64,000 nucleotides of DNA. Source: Streptomyces diastaticus subsp. diastaticus. Lineage in GTDB: Bacteria > Actinomycetota > Actinomycetes > Streptomycetales > Streptomycetaceae. Made by a program: the position numbers and the translations under genes. Shown here in pieces: positions 6,175-15,188 of the stretch. Numbering within the stretch: position 1 is the first letter of the stretch; every line of letters begins with the position of its first letter. The notes under the pieces were generated by a model. That model did no database searches and was not told where the DNA came from. It saw only the letters and a list, made by a program, of their open reading frames with translations. The stretch lies in assembly GCF_011170125.1 (NCBI RefSeq), contig NZ_BLLN01000005.1:2356001-2420000 (forward strand). The letters run 5' to 3'.

Positions 6175-8472
6175 TCAGCTCTGGGCCACCGCCGCCTGCG
6201 GGCGGATCGGGAGGCGGTTGACCGGGCGGCCGGAGGCGGCGCGCACGGCGGAGGCGACGGCGGCCGGCGCGGTGACCACCGGTACGGCGCTGGCGGCCTT
6301 GGCGCCGAAGGGGGCGACCACGTCACGCTCCTCGACCAGCCGGACGACGCGGATGTCGGGGGTGTCCAGCGCGGTCGGCAGGGCGTACCCGGTGAGGTCG
6401 GGGTGGCGCAGGACGCCCTGGGGCGCGCGCAGGTTCTCGGTGAGGGCGGCGCCGAGCCCCTGGGTGAGCCCGGCCTCGATGCGGGCGGCGAGCTGTGCCG
6501 GGTTGAGGACCCGGCCGACGTCCTGGGCGACGGCCAGCTCGACCACCCGGACCGAGCCCATCTCCACGTCCACGTCGACCACGGCGCGCACCGCGCAGAA
6601 GACCAGGCCGACGAAGGCGTCCCCCTGCCCGGCGCCGTCCAGCGGCTCGGTGGGGTGCGGGCGGCACTGGGCGGTGGCCCAGAGTTCCTTGCCGTCCATC
6701 GCCTCGGTGACGGTGGTGGAGAGCACCCCGTCGTAGGAGGTGATCTTGCCGTCGGTGATCTGGAGGAGTTCGGTGGACATGCCGAACTGGTGGGCCAGCG
6801 GCTGGAGCAGTTGCGTGCGGACCATCTTGGCGGCGCGTTCGACGGCACCGGCGGAGACCCAGGTGTGGCGGCCGTGGCAGGACGGTCCGGCGGGTGGCTG
6901 GTCGGTGTCGACGGGGGCGACGGCCACCTCCTCGATGCCCAGGGTCTCCTGGACGATCTGCCGGGCCAGCGTGGTGAACCCCTGTCCGGTCTCGACGGCG
7001 GCGCAGATGACGGTGGCCCGGCCGTCCTGGACGCGGACGGTGGCGGTGGAGACCTCGTCGGCGCCCTCGGCCCCGAGCATGTGGACCATGCCCAGCCCGT
7101 AGCCGACGCCGCGCCGCACGGCACCGGGCTCACCGGCGCCCTCGGGGCCGCCGGGCAGCAGCCACTCCTCCTCGGGGGTGTCCTTGGGGAGCGCGGGCAG
7201 CGGGAAGTCCTGGACGGCCTGGAGGAGTTCGGCGACCGGCGCCGGGCAGGTCACGGTCTGGCCGGTGGGCAGCACGTCTCCGGTGGACAGCACGTTGCGG
7301 GCGCGGACCTCGGCCGGCTCCAGGCCGAGCTTCTTGGCGAGCTTGTCCATCTGCGCCTCGTAGGCCGCGCAGACCTGGAGGGCGCCCTCGCCGCGGACGT
7401 GCCCGGCGGGCGGGTTGTTGGTGCGCACCGCCCAGCCGTCGATGGTGGCGTGCGGGACGACGTACGGGCCGCAGGCGAAGGCGACGGCGGCGGCCAGCGA
7501 CTCGCGGGAGGAGTCGGTGTACGCGCCGCAGTCCATCAGGATCTGCGCCTCGACGCGGACCAGCTTGCCCTCGGCGTCGGCATGGTGGCGGTAGCGGAGC
7601 AGGGTGGGGTGGCGGTGGGCGTGGCCGAGGAAGGACTCCTCGCGGGTGGCGGCCAGTTTGACCGGGCAGCCGGTGCGCATCGCGAGCAGCCCGAGCGGCA
7701 GCAGGAAACCGGGGTCCTCGCGGTCGGCGGTGGCGCCGGGGACGCCGGTGACGACGACCTTGACGCGCTCCGGGTCGAGCCCGTAGACGGCGGCGGCCCG
7801 GTCGCGGTCCGCGTGCGGGTCGGTGGAGGCGGCGTACAGCTCGACGCCGCCGTCGGGGCGGGGCACGGCGAGGCCGGCCTCGGCGCCGACGGGGGCGGGG
7901 TCCTGGCGGCCGATGCGGTAGACGCCCTCGACGACGGTCTCGCCGGTCGCCTCCTGGTCGCCGTGGCGCAGCGGGATGTGGCGGACGACGTTGCCGTCGG
8001 GGTGGAGCGGTTCGGCGGTGAAGGCTTCCTCGGGGTCGGTCTGGGCCGGGAGCACCTCGTACTCGACCATGATCGCGGCGGCGGCCATCCGGGCGGTGTC
8101 CGGGTGGTCGGCGGCGACGGCGGCCAGCGGTTCGCCGTGGTGGCGGACGACCTCGGAGGCGAAGACGGGCCGGTCGGCGCCGTAGCGGCCGTGCAGCTTC
8201 TCGCCGGGCACGTCCTCGTGGGTGACGATCGCGTGCACGCCGGGCATCCGGGCGGCCTGCCCGGTGTCGATGGAGACCACCCGGGCGTGCGCGTGCGGGG
8301 AGCGCAGCACGGCGGCCCAGAGCAGTCCCTCGGCCCACAGATCGGCGGCGTACGGGAAGGTGCCCTCGGTCTTGGCGCGGGCCTCGGCGAGCGGCAGGGA
8401 GACCCCGAGCCCGTGCGGGGCCGGTTCGGTGCCGGCCTGGGCGGGGATGCCGGTGGCGGTGTCGTGGCTCAC
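6175..8472 (-). CDS. Xanthine dehydrogenase-family molybdopterin-binding subunit, catalytic Glu absent
   Basis: A 765-residue large subunit of the molybdenum hydroxylase (xanthine dehydrogenase/aldehyde oxidase) family, recognised by AEARAKTEGTFPYAADL at the N-terminus, the FLGHAHRHP segment, CGAYTDSS and ETGQGFTTLARQIV. The GTG start (8470-8472) overlaps the stop of the 2Fe-2S subunit. With the FAD and 2Fe-2S subunits upstream it would form a cytoplasmic three-subunit hydroxylase. Near the C-terminus the family motif K-x-x-G-E-P, whose Glu is the active-site base, reads KAASAVP here (Glu replaced by Ala, about residue 729). Its catalysis or substrate is therefore uncertain; it may be a divergent or non-hydroxylating branch. 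Confidence 0.9.
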   Translation of the reverse strand: MSHDTATGIPAQAGTEPAPHGLGVSLPLAEARAKTEGTFPYAADLWAEGLLWAAVLRSPHAHARVVSIDTGQAARMPGVHAIVTHEDVPGEKLHGRYGADRPVFASEVVRHHGEPLAAVAADHPDTARMAAAAIMVEYEVLPAQTDPEEAFTAEPLHPDGNVVRHIPLRHGDQEATGETVVEGVYRIGRQDPAPVGAEAGLAVPRPDGGVELYAASTDPHADRDRAAAVYGLDPERVKVVVTGVPGATADREDPGFLLPLGLLAMRTGCPVKLAATREESFLGHAHRHPTLLRYRHHADAEGKLVRVEAQILMDCGAYTDSSRESLAAAVAFACGPYVVPHATIDGWAVRTNNPPAGHVRGEGALQVCAAYEAQMDKLAKKLGLEPAEVRARNVLSTGDVLPTGQTVTCPAPVAELLQAVQDFPLPALPKDTPEEEWLLPGGPEGAGEPGAVRRGVGYGLGMVHMLGAEGADEVSTATVRVQDGRATVICAAVETGQGFTTLARQIVQETLGIEEVAVAPVDTDQPPAGPSCHGRHTWVSAGAVERAAKMVRTQLLQPLAHQFGMSTELLQITDGKITSYDGVLSTTVTEAMDGKELWATAQCRPHPTEPLDGAGQGDAFVGLVFCAVRAVVDVDVEMGSVRVVELAVAQDVGRVLNPAQLAARIEAGLTQGLGAALTENLRAPQGVLRHPDLTGYALPTALDTPDIRVVRLVEERDVVAPFGAKAASAVPVVTAPAAVASAVRAASGRPVNRLPIRPQAAVAQS

Positions 8473-10445
8473 GCCTGGCCTCCGTCCGGGTGGTGGCCCT
8501 GGTGCGGGCCGGGTGCGTGCGGGTCGTGCGGGCCCTGCTCGCCGTAGCCGTAGCCGTCCTGGCCGTGGTGCGCCGGGTGGCCGCCGGTGTCGTACGAGGG
8601 CGGGGGCTGGGGCAGGTCGGCATAGCCGTCGGGGAGGGTGCCGTACGGATGGCCGGGGTCGTCGGCGGGGCCGGACCGGTGCGGGATCACCACGTCGGCC
8701 GGCTCCTCGTCGGCGGCCTCGGCGCCGGGGCCGGCCTCCGGCTCGGTGGCGCTCTCCTCGTCGGCCGCGGCGGCCTCGGCGACGGCCTCGCGTTCGCCGA
8801 CGACGTCGCGGACCGCCTCCACGATGGAGCGGTAGCCGGAGCAGCGGCAGAGGTTGCCGGAGAGGGCCTGACGGGTCTCCAGGTCGGTGGGGCGGGGGTT
8901 GCCCTCCAGCAGGTCGTGAATGGTCATCGCCATGCCGGGGATGCAGAACCCGCACTGGACGGCGCAGCGGCGGGCCAGTGCGCGCTGCACGTCGGAGGGT
9001 TCGCCCGGGACGCCGTCCTCGGTGGCGCCGAGTCCCTCGACGGTGTGGATGTCGCTGCCCTCGGTGGTGGCGGCGGGGACCAGGCAGGAGGCGACGACGC
9101 GGCCGTCGACGCGGACGGCGCAGGCCCCGCACTCGCCCTGCGAGCAGCCGTCCTTGGCCCCGGCGAGACCGAGCCGCTCGCGCAGCACGTGCAGCAGCGA
9201 CTCGCCGATCCACGCCTCGGTGACGGGCCGGTCGATGCCGTTGACGTTGAGCGTGTACGAGACGACCGGGCGCTCGTCGTGGAGCACGTCCGCCTCCGGC
9301 TCGGGCGCGGAATCCGCCCCGGGCTCTGGGGGCGTGTCGGCAGCCGCCTCGGCAGGGGTGTCCGCGGCTTCGCCGCCGGCGTCCGCCCCCGCTTCCGCTT
9401 CGGCTTCCGGTACCGACTCCGGGGCGGGCTCCTCCGCCGCCTCTCCGGGCGCCTCAGCGACCGGGGGCACTTCCGCCCGGCGTTCCGCTTCCAGGCCGTC
9501 CTGGGCCTCGTGGAGGGGGTCGGGGGCGGCCTGGGAGGCGGGCTCCGGCTCCGGCTCCGGCCCCGGCTCCGAGGGGGAGGCGTCCGGGCCTTCGGCCCAC
9601 GGCGCCCTCGCGCCGCCGGGGAGGGTGGGCGGCGCCTGGTGGGTCGGGGCGGCCGCCCAGCCGCCGGTCTGCGCCGCGGTGGTGAGCGGGTACTCCCCGG
9701 AGTCCTCGGGCGCGTCCTCCGGGGCGAGCGGGACCGACCACTGGCCGGTGCCCCCGTGCGCGGGGGCGGGCGCGGACGGGGCGCTCTCGTCGAGGGCGGC
9801 TGCGAAGTCCCAGTGGCCGGCGGCGTCCTGGCCGGCGCCGGCCGAGCCGGGGCCCTGCTGCTGGCCGGGGATGGCGGGGCCGTCGTGCGGGTGCCCGGCG
9901 CGCTCGGCGCCGACGAAGGCGTCGCCGAGGTTGGGGCGGGGGCCGTCGGCCGCGAGACCGGGCGGGATGGTCAGGGGCCGGGTGTCGCCGAAGGCGTCGG
10001 TGGCGGCGAAGGCGTCGGCCGGGGGCTGCGGATAGCCGTCGGCGCCGGGGACCTGCGCACCGTCGGGGTACACGTCGGCGACGACCTGGCCGGGCGCGGC
10101 CTCCGGCACCTCCTGCGGCGGCAGCGTCCCGTACGGGTCGGGGCCCTGGCCGGGCACCTGGCCGTACGGGTCGGGTGCGGGGGCGCCGCCCCCGACGGTG
10201 CCGGGGACGCTCCACACGCCCGTGGCGGCCGGGTCGGCGGGGCCGTTGGCGGGGGTGACGGTGATCGGGGGCACATACCCCTGGCCGGGGGCGGCGAGGG
10301 GGATGTCGGCGATGCCCTCGGGGAGCTGGACGAAGGCGGTGGCCCCGTCGTCGTACTCCTCGCCGCCCTGGTGGGGGATGGCACCCCAGCCCAGGGAGGT
10401 GCCGGGGGCCGCCCCGGTCCCCTCGCGCCGCTCGTCGTCGGTCAT
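8469..10445 (-). CDS. 2Fe-2S subunit of molybdenum hydroxylase with long disordered extensions
   Basis: The conserved core (about residues 393-540 of 658) holds the plant-type [2Fe-2S] site (DGCSQGECGACAV and the following Cys) and the second [2Fe-2S] site (CGFCIPGM and LCRCSGY). Usual family length is about 160 residues. Here roughly 390 residues of Pro/Gly/Glu/Ala-rich sequence precede the core and about 120 similar residues follow it, rich in Tyr, His and Pro. The ATG (10443-10445) overlaps the stop of the FAD subunit as ATGA, and the stop overlaps the Mo subunit start as GTGA, so the three subunits are translationally coupled. The extensions have no recognisable domain. Confidence 0.9.
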   Translation of the reverse strand: MTDDERREGTGAAPGTSLGWGAIPHQGGEEYDDGATAFVQLPEGIADIPLAAPGQGYVPPITVTPANGPADPAATGVWSVPGTVGGGAPAPDPYGQVPGQGPDPYGTLPPQEVPEAAPGQVVADVYPDGAQVPGADGYPQPPADAFAATDAFGDTRPLTIPPGLAADGPRPNLGDAFVGAERAGHPHDGPAIPGQQQGPGSAGAGQDAAGHWDFAAALDESAPSAPAPAHGGTGQWSVPLAPEDAPEDSGEYPLTTAAQTGGWAAAPTHQAPPTLPGGARAPWAEGPDASPSEPGPEPEPEPASQAAPDPLHEAQDGLEAERRAEVPPVAEAPGEAAEEPAPESVPEAEAEAGADAGGEAADTPAEAAADTPPEPGADSAPEPEADVLHDERPVVSYTLNVNGIDRPVTEAWIGESLLHVLRERLGLAGAKDGCSQGECGACAVRVDGRVVASCLVPAATTEGSDIHTVEGLGATEDGVPGEPSDVQRALARRCAVQCGFCIPGMAMTIHDLLEGNPRPTDLETRQALSGNLCRCSGYRSIVEAVRDVVGEREAVAEAAAADEESATEPEAGPGAEAADEEPADVVIPHRSGPADDPGHPYGTLPDGYADLPQPPPSYDTGGHPAHHGQDGYGYGEQGPHDPHAPGPHQGHHPDGGQA

Positions 10446-11338
10446 GACAGCGCTCTTCCCAGTGCTCGTCGGGCCAGCGCGGCGACGGTGCGCCGCAGGT
10501 GCAGTACGGCGGGCGACAGTTTCGGCGGCTCGCCGCCGTCGGCCGGGGCCTCCGGATCGGGCACGCAGGCCGTGGCCACGTACGTCCCGAAGGCGGTGAG
10601 GGCCTCCTGCGACAGGCCGCGTTCGCCGTCCCAGTCGATGAGGGAGGCGGCCCAGCGTTCCGCCTCCAGGGGCCGCAGCGGCATGGGGGCGATGGCGCCG
10701 ATGGCGCACCGCACCTCGCGCCGGGCCGGGTCGACGACCAGGGCGACGGAGGCGGTGGCACGGCCGGGGCCGGTGCGGCCGGTGGCCTTGAGGAAGACCT
10801 GCGGGGCGTGCAGCAGCGGGACGCGGACCCAGCCGATGAGTTCCCCGCCGCGCAACATGTCCATGCCCGCCAGCAGATGGGAGACGGCGACCTCGCGGCG
10901 GCCGCCGCCGGGCGAGGCCACGACGAGGGTGGCCTCCAGGGCGGCGAGGACGGGCAGGGTGTCGCCGGAGGGGGCGGCGGTGGCGATGTTGCCGCCGAGC
11001 GTCCCGGCGTTGCGGATCTGCGGGGGGCCGGCGGCGCGGGCGGCGGCGGCGAGCGCCGGGATGAGGGCGGCGAAGTCGGGGCGGCCCATGCGGGCGTGGG
11101 TGAGTCCGGCGCCGAGCAGGGCGTGCCCGTCGAGGTACTGCCAGCCGCGGATCTCGCGGACCCGGTTGAGGCCGACGAGGGCGGTGGGGCGCAGCTGGCC
11201 GGCGTTGACGGAGGTCATGAGGTCGGTGCCGCCGGCGACGGGGACGGCGGCGGGCGTGGCGGCGAGTGCGGCCACGGCCTCGTCCAGGGAGGCGGGCAGC
11301 GTCACCGACGCTGCCGCCTGCGGTGCGTGCGTGGTCAA
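10442..11338 (-). CDS. FAD-binding subunit of molybdenum hydroxylase
   Basis: A 298-residue CoxM/XdhB-type FAD subunit. VAGGTDLM (about residues 34-41) and the NAGTLGGNIATA motif (about 110-121) are the two FAD-contacting loops of the family. It passes electrons from the Fe-S subunit to its acceptor. I chose the TTG at 11336-11338 because GGAAGGGG sits about 10 nt upstream; a later GTG (11305) is possible but would trim the first strand. It is the first gene of a coupled three-gene operon that reads FAD, 2Fe-2S, Mo subunit. Confidence 0.9.
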   Translation of the reverse strand: MTTHAPQAAASVTLPASLDEAVAALAATPAAVPVAGGTDLMTSVNAGQLRPTALVGLNRVREIRGWQYLDGHALLGAGLTHARMGRPDFAALIPALAAAARAAGPPQIRNAGTLGGNIATAAPSGDTLPVLAALEATLVVASPGGGRREVAVSHLLAGMDMLRGGELIGWVRVPLLHAPQVFLKATGRTGPGRATASVALVVDPARREVRCAIGAIAPMPLRPLEAERWAASLIDWDGERGLSQEALTAFGTYVATACVPDPEAPADGGEPPKLSPAVLHLRRTVAALARRALGRALS

Positions 11339-11387
11339 AACCGGCTGCCCCTTCCGTCACCCCGCCTGGTCCCGGCTGTTGCGCCGT

Positions 11388-11418
11388 ACGGTACGTCCTC
11401 ACAGGCGGGACGTGGCAA
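11388..11418 (-). promoter_or_regulatory. Candidate promoter of the molybdenum hydroxylase operon
   Basis: On the - strand TTGCCA (11413-11418) and TACCGT (11388-11393) are 19 bp apart, upstream of the FAD-subunit start. The rest of the 384-bp gap (11339-11722) holds only the GH20 hairpin and no supported gene. Confidence 0.3.
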
Positions 11419-11612
11419 CTCTGGCACATCTTGCCGTTGCCTCGGAGCGGGGGTCCGCTAGGGGAGGTTTGCCCCTTCTGCCAACCGCACGAGGGGTTTT
11501 GCCGTTTTGCGCCCACCGGGAACAGGTCTCCGGGGCGCCGGGGCCGAGAGGGCGTGCGCCGGGGGCGCGCGAAGGATTCGCAGAAGCTTCTCGTGCTCTT
11601 CTCGTTCCCGTG

Positions 11613-11643
11613 ACGGTCGGCGCACGGAGCGCGCGCCGACCGT
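11613..11643 (-). terminator. Hairpin after the GH20 operon
   Basis: ACGGTCGGCGC and its complement GCGCCGACCGT flank a short loop, about 80 bp past the hexosaminidase stop. Confidence 0.6.
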
Positions 11644-11722
11644 TCCGCCGGGACACGCCGGGCCCACCGCGCGGCGCCGGTCGCGGGCACCGCGCGGTGG
11701 GCTCGCCAGGGGGCCGGACGGC

Positions 11723-13369
11723 TCAGCCCGGCTGCGGCTCTCCCTCGAACGGGCGGCCGAGGACGCCGGGGCGGCGCTGCCAGGGGTGCGGGCCGGCCGG
11801 CGGGCGGTAGGCGACCCCGAGGGCGTCGAGGCGGCGGTAGTGGGTCTGCATCCGGGCGTCGAACGCGGCGAAGTCCCGCTGCGCGGAGGCCGGCAGCGGC
11901 GACCAGGCGACCTCCGCGAGGGCGGCGAGGCGCGGGTAGAGCTGGTAGTCGACGCGGTCCTGGTTCTCCAGCACCTCGGTCCAGACGTTGGCCTGGACAC
12001 CGATGACGTGGGCGGCCTCGGTCTCGGTCAGCTCCGGCGGCACGGGCTCGAACCGGTAGACGTCCTCCAGGGTGCGCACGTACCCGATCGGCACCGGCTC
12101 GTCGGGGCCGCCGTCCTCCCGGTAGTTCAGGTAGACCTGCTGCTCGGGGCACATGACGACGTCGTGGCCGGCGCGGGCGGCGGCCACGCCCCCGGAGTAG
12201 CCGCGCCAGGAGGAGACGGTGGCGCCCTCGGCGAGGCCGCCCTCCAGGATCTCGTCCCAGCCGATGAGGCGGCGGCCGCGCGCGGTGAGCCAGGTGTCGA
12301 AGTGCCGGATGAACCAGGACTGGAGGCCGTCCTCGTCACCGACGCCGAGTTCGGCGATCCGGGCCTGGGCGGCGGGCGATGCCTTCCATTCGTCCTTCAG
12401 GCATTCGTCGCCACCGACGTGGATGAAGGGGGAGGGGAAGAGTTCCAGGACTTCCTCGAAGACCCCTTCGTAGAAACGCAGGGTGTCCTCGGTCGGCGCC
12501 AGGGCGTGCGGGTTGATGCCCCAGGTGTCCCAGACGCCGAGGCTCGCGGTGTCGGTGACGTCGGTGTTGCCGAGTTCCGGATAGGCGGCGATGGCGGCCT
12601 GCGAGTGGCCCGGAATCTCGATCTCGGGGACGACGGTGATGTGGCGTTCGGCGGCGTAGGCGACGATCTCGCGGATGTCGTCGTGGCTGTAGTAGCCGCC
12701 GTGCGGGGTGTCGTTCCACAACTCCGAGGCGCGATGGCCCCATTTGCTGCGCGGGCGCCAGCTACCGGTGCGTACGAGTTCGGGGTGGCGGCGGATGTCG
12801 ATGCGCCAGCCCTGGTCGTCGGTGAGGTGGAAGTGGAAGACGTTGAGTTTGTGCGCGGCCATCAGGTCGAGCTGGCGCAGCACGCCCTCCTTGGGCATGA
12901 AGTGCCGGGCGACGTCGAGCATCATGCCGCGCCAGGCGAAGCGCGGCGCGTCCTCGATCCGGACATGGCTCAGACTCCACGCCCGGCCGGGGTTGAGCGG
13001 GGCGCGCCGGAAGGCGTCGGGGCCGAGCAGCTGACGCAGGGTCTGCGCGCCCCAGAAGACGCCGGCCGCGTCGCCGCCCTCGATCAGCACGCCGTCGGCG
13101 GAGACGGTGAGCCGGTACGCCTCGGCGCCCAGCCGGCCCGCCTCCCCCACGATGCGCAGGTCGACGACGGGTCCGGGGTGCGCGCCGCCGTCGGCGGGGG
13201 GTTCGGGCAGGGCCAGTCCGGTGGCGGCGCCGACGGCGGCGCGCAGCCAGCGGGCGGCGGTGCCGGTGCCCGCGCCGGAGCGCAGGGCGGTGTCCGGGCC
13301 GAGGGCGAGGCGGGCCTCGGGGGCGTCCTCGGCGGTGTGGGTGCGGGGTGCGGGGATGAGGTGGTGCAC
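11723..13369 (-). CDS. Beta-N-acetylhexosaminidase (GH20)
   Basis: A 548-residue GH20 enzyme: N-terminal GH20b-type domain (to about residue 130), then a TIM barrel beginning FAWRGMMLDVARHFMP. The catalytic Asp-Glu pair is in FIHVGGDECLKDEW (about residue 320), and HLTDDQGW is the usual substrate-pocket loop. It releases terminal GlcNAc/GalNAc by substrate-assisted catalysis. There is no signal peptide, so it probably acts in the cytoplasm on imported oligosaccharides. The GTG start lies 1 nt after the stop of the upstream permease, making it the last gene of the ABC-importer operon. The operon points to chitobiose or other GlcNAc-containing oligosaccharides as substrate (inference). Confidence 0.95.
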   Translation of the reverse strand: MHHLIPAPRTHTAEDAPEARLALGPDTALRSGAGTGTAARWLRAAVGAATGLALPEPPADGGAHPGPVVDLRIVGEAGRLGAEAYRLTVSADGVLIEGGDAAGVFWGAQTLRQLLGPDAFRRAPLNPGRAWSLSHVRIEDAPRFAWRGMMLDVARHFMPKEGVLRQLDLMAAHKLNVFHFHLTDDQGWRIDIRRHPELVRTGSWRPRSKWGHRASELWNDTPHGGYYSHDDIREIVAYAAERHITVVPEIEIPGHSQAAIAAYPELGNTDVTDTASLGVWDTWGINPHALAPTEDTLRFYEGVFEEVLELFPSPFIHVGGDECLKDEWKASPAAQARIAELGVGDEDGLQSWFIRHFDTWLTARGRRLIGWDEILEGGLAEGATVSSWRGYSGGVAAARAGHDVVMCPEQQVYLNYREDGGPDEPVPIGYVRTLEDVYRFEPVPPELTETEAAHVIGVQANVWTEVLENQDRVDYQLYPRLAALAEVAWSPLPASAQRDFAAFDARMQTHYRRLDALGVAYRPPAGPHPWQRRPGVLGRPFEGEPQPG

Positions 13370-13370
13370 G

Positions 13371-14204
13371 TCAGTCCTTGACCGCGCCGCCGAGTCCGGA
13401 GACCAGGCGGCGCTGAACGAGTACGAAGAAGACGAGGACGGGAACGGTCATGACGGTGGACGCGGCCATGATGCCGCCCCAGTCGTTCTCCTCCGGCTTG
13501 AAGAAGAGCAGCAGAGCCATCGGGAGAGTCGACTGGGAGGTGTCGCTGATGATGAAGGACTTGGCGAAGAGGAAGTCGTTCCAGGTGCTGATGAAGGAGA
13601 AGACACTGGTCGCCACCAGACCGGGGAAGACCAGCGGGAAAAGGATCTGCCAGAGAAAGCGGGCGCGGCCGGCGCCGTCGATGAGCGCGGCCTCCTCCAG
13701 CGCCTCGGGGACCGCTTTCACGAATCCCCGCAGCATCCAGACGGCGAACGGCAGCGAAAAGGCCAGATGCGGCAGGATCAGCGCGCCGAGCGTGTTGAGC
13801 AGACCGAAATCGCGCATCTGGAAGAAGAGCGGAATGGTGAGTGCCTCGACCGGCACCATCTGCGCCACCAGGAACATGATGAGCAGTGTGGTCCGGAACC
13901 GGAACGTGAACCGCGTGACGGCGGTCGCCGCGAGGAACGCGATCAGCGCCGACAGCACGACCACACTTCCCGCGACGAGCAGGCTGTTGAGGAAGTAGCG
14001 GCCGAATTCCTCCTGTTGGAAGACGCGCCGGAACGAGTCGAGCGAGGGCGCCAGCGTCCAGGGCCGGGGGCTGTCCGACTGGATCTCCCCGGCGGGTTTG
14101 AACGCCGACAGCACCATCCAGTACAGCGGGAAGGCCACGACGACGGCGGTCAGCAGCGCGAACGCCTCGGCGGCGAGCCGCCAGGGCCGGTGGAGGAGTC
14201 TCAC
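13371..14204 (-). CDS. Carbohydrate ABC transporter permease (MalG type)
   Basis: A 277-residue membrane protein of the MalG/CUT1 family, with about six membrane helices and the EAA loop EALEEAALIDGAGRARFLWQILFPL. The GTG start (14202-14204) overlaps the stop of the partner permease as GTGA. It pairs with that permease and the solute-binding lipoprotein. No ATPase is encoded in the operon, as is usual in Streptomyces, where a shared MsiK-type ATPase energises many CUT1 importers (family knowledge; not seen here). Confidence 0.93.
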   Translation of the reverse strand: MRLLHRPWRLAAEAFALLTAVVVAFPLYWMVLSAFKPAGEIQSDSPRPWTLAPSLDSFRRVFQQEEFGRYFLNSLLVAGSVVVLSALIAFLAATAVTRFTFRFRTTLLIMFLVAQMVPVEALTIPLFFQMRDFGLLNTLGALILPHLAFSLPFAVWMLRGFVKAVPEALEEAALIDGAGRARFLWQILFPLVFPGLVATSVFSFISTWNDFLFAKSFIISDTSQSTLPMALLLFFKPEENDWGGIMAASTVMTVPVLVFFVLVQRRLVSGLGGAVKD

Positions 14205-15157
14205 AGTTCTTCTCCCTGGCGTCGCATCAGCCGGAGGTACGCGAGGGTGACGGCGAGCAGGATGAGCAGCATGACCACGCCGATGGCGGCACCCAGGCTG
14301 TACTGCGAGGAGGCGAACGCCTTCTGGTACGCGTAGACGTTGAGGACGAGGTTCTGCCCGGCGATGCCGCCGCCGTCGGTCATCACGTAGATCTGGGTGA
14401 AGACCTTGAAGTCCCAGATGACCGACTGGATGGTGACGACCAGCAGGATCGGGCGGAGCATCGGCGCGAGCACCGAGCGCCAGATCCGCCACTGCGAGGC
14501 GCCGTCGAGCGAGGCGGCCTCCAGGACCTCGGCGGGGACGGCGCGGATGCCCGCGTAGACGGTGACCATGACGAACGGGAAGGAGCACCAGACCACTTCC
14601 AGCAGCACCAGGGCGAAGGCGCTGTACCGGCCGTACGTCCAGGAGAAGTCGCCGAGGCCGAGCAGCCGGTTGACCGGGCCGAAGTCGGCGTCGAAGAGGA
14701 ACATCCAGACGGTGGAGCCGGTGATGGCCGGGGTCGCCCAGGCGCCGAGCGAGGCGACGAGCAGGGCCAGGCGCGGCAGGGCCCGGATCCGGGTCAGCAG
14801 GACGGCGAGGCCGCAGCCGACGAAGAGGGTGGAGACCACGCAGAGCGCGGCGAAGACCACGGTGGCGCCGAGCACCTGCCAGAACTGCGGGTCGGCGAAG
14901 AGGGCCCGGTAGTTGCCGAGCCCCTGGAACGAGGTCGGCACGCCGCCGCTGACCTGGGCCTGGGTGTACTCCAGGACGGATATCAGGCCGAGTTGGTAGA
15001 CGGGGTAGATCAGCAGCCCGGCGAGGACGACCAGGGCTGGGGCGAGGTAGAGCCACGGGGTCCAGCCCGGGTGGCGGGAGGCCGGTCTGCGGGGCCGGGC
15101 GGCGCCGCCGCCCTTGGGGGCGGGCGGGGCGGCCGGCGTGGTGAGCGTCTGGGTCAC
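14201..15157 (-). CDS. Carbohydrate ABC transporter permease (MalF type)
   Basis: A 318-residue CUT1 permease with a short cytoplasmic N-terminal tail, a first helix WLYLAPALVVLAGLLIYPVY and an EAA loop VLEAASLDGASQWRIWRSVLAPML. It starts at a GTG 31 nt downstream of the solute-binding protein stop and overlaps the next permease by 4 nt. It forms the membrane channel with the 13371 permease. Confidence 0.93.
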   Translation of the reverse strand: MTQTLTTPAAPPAPKGGGAARPRRPASRHPGWTPWLYLAPALVVLAGLLIYPVYQLGLISVLEYTQAQVSGGVPTSFQGLGNYRALFADPQFWQVLGATVVFAALCVVSTLFVGCGLAVLLTRIRALPRLALLVASLGAWATPAITGSTVWMFLFDADFGPVNRLLGLGDFSWTYGRYSAFALVLLEVVWCSFPFVMVTVYAGIRAVPAEVLEAASLDGASQWRIWRSVLAPMLRPILLVVTIQSVIWDFKVFTQIYVMTDGGGIAGQNLVLNVYAYQKAFASSQYSLGAAIGVVMLLILLAVTLAYLRLMRRQGEEL

Positions 15158-15188
15158 GGGGAGGGCCGTTCTTCCGGTGCGCGGGGCC

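Noticed and set aside
8490-11810. Very long + strand ORF antisense to the molybdenum hydroxylase operon
   Set aside because: It is a Gly/Ala/Val/Arg-rich mirror of real genes on the other strand, a usual artefact in Streptomyces DNA.
10446-12152. The 2Fe-2S frame stays open upstream to 12152, suggesting a 1,200-residue protein
   Set aside because: The upstream part overlaps the FAD subunit and GH20 genes in another frame and is Arg/Pro-rich shadow sequence; the ATG at 10443-10445 with ATGA coupling is the better start.
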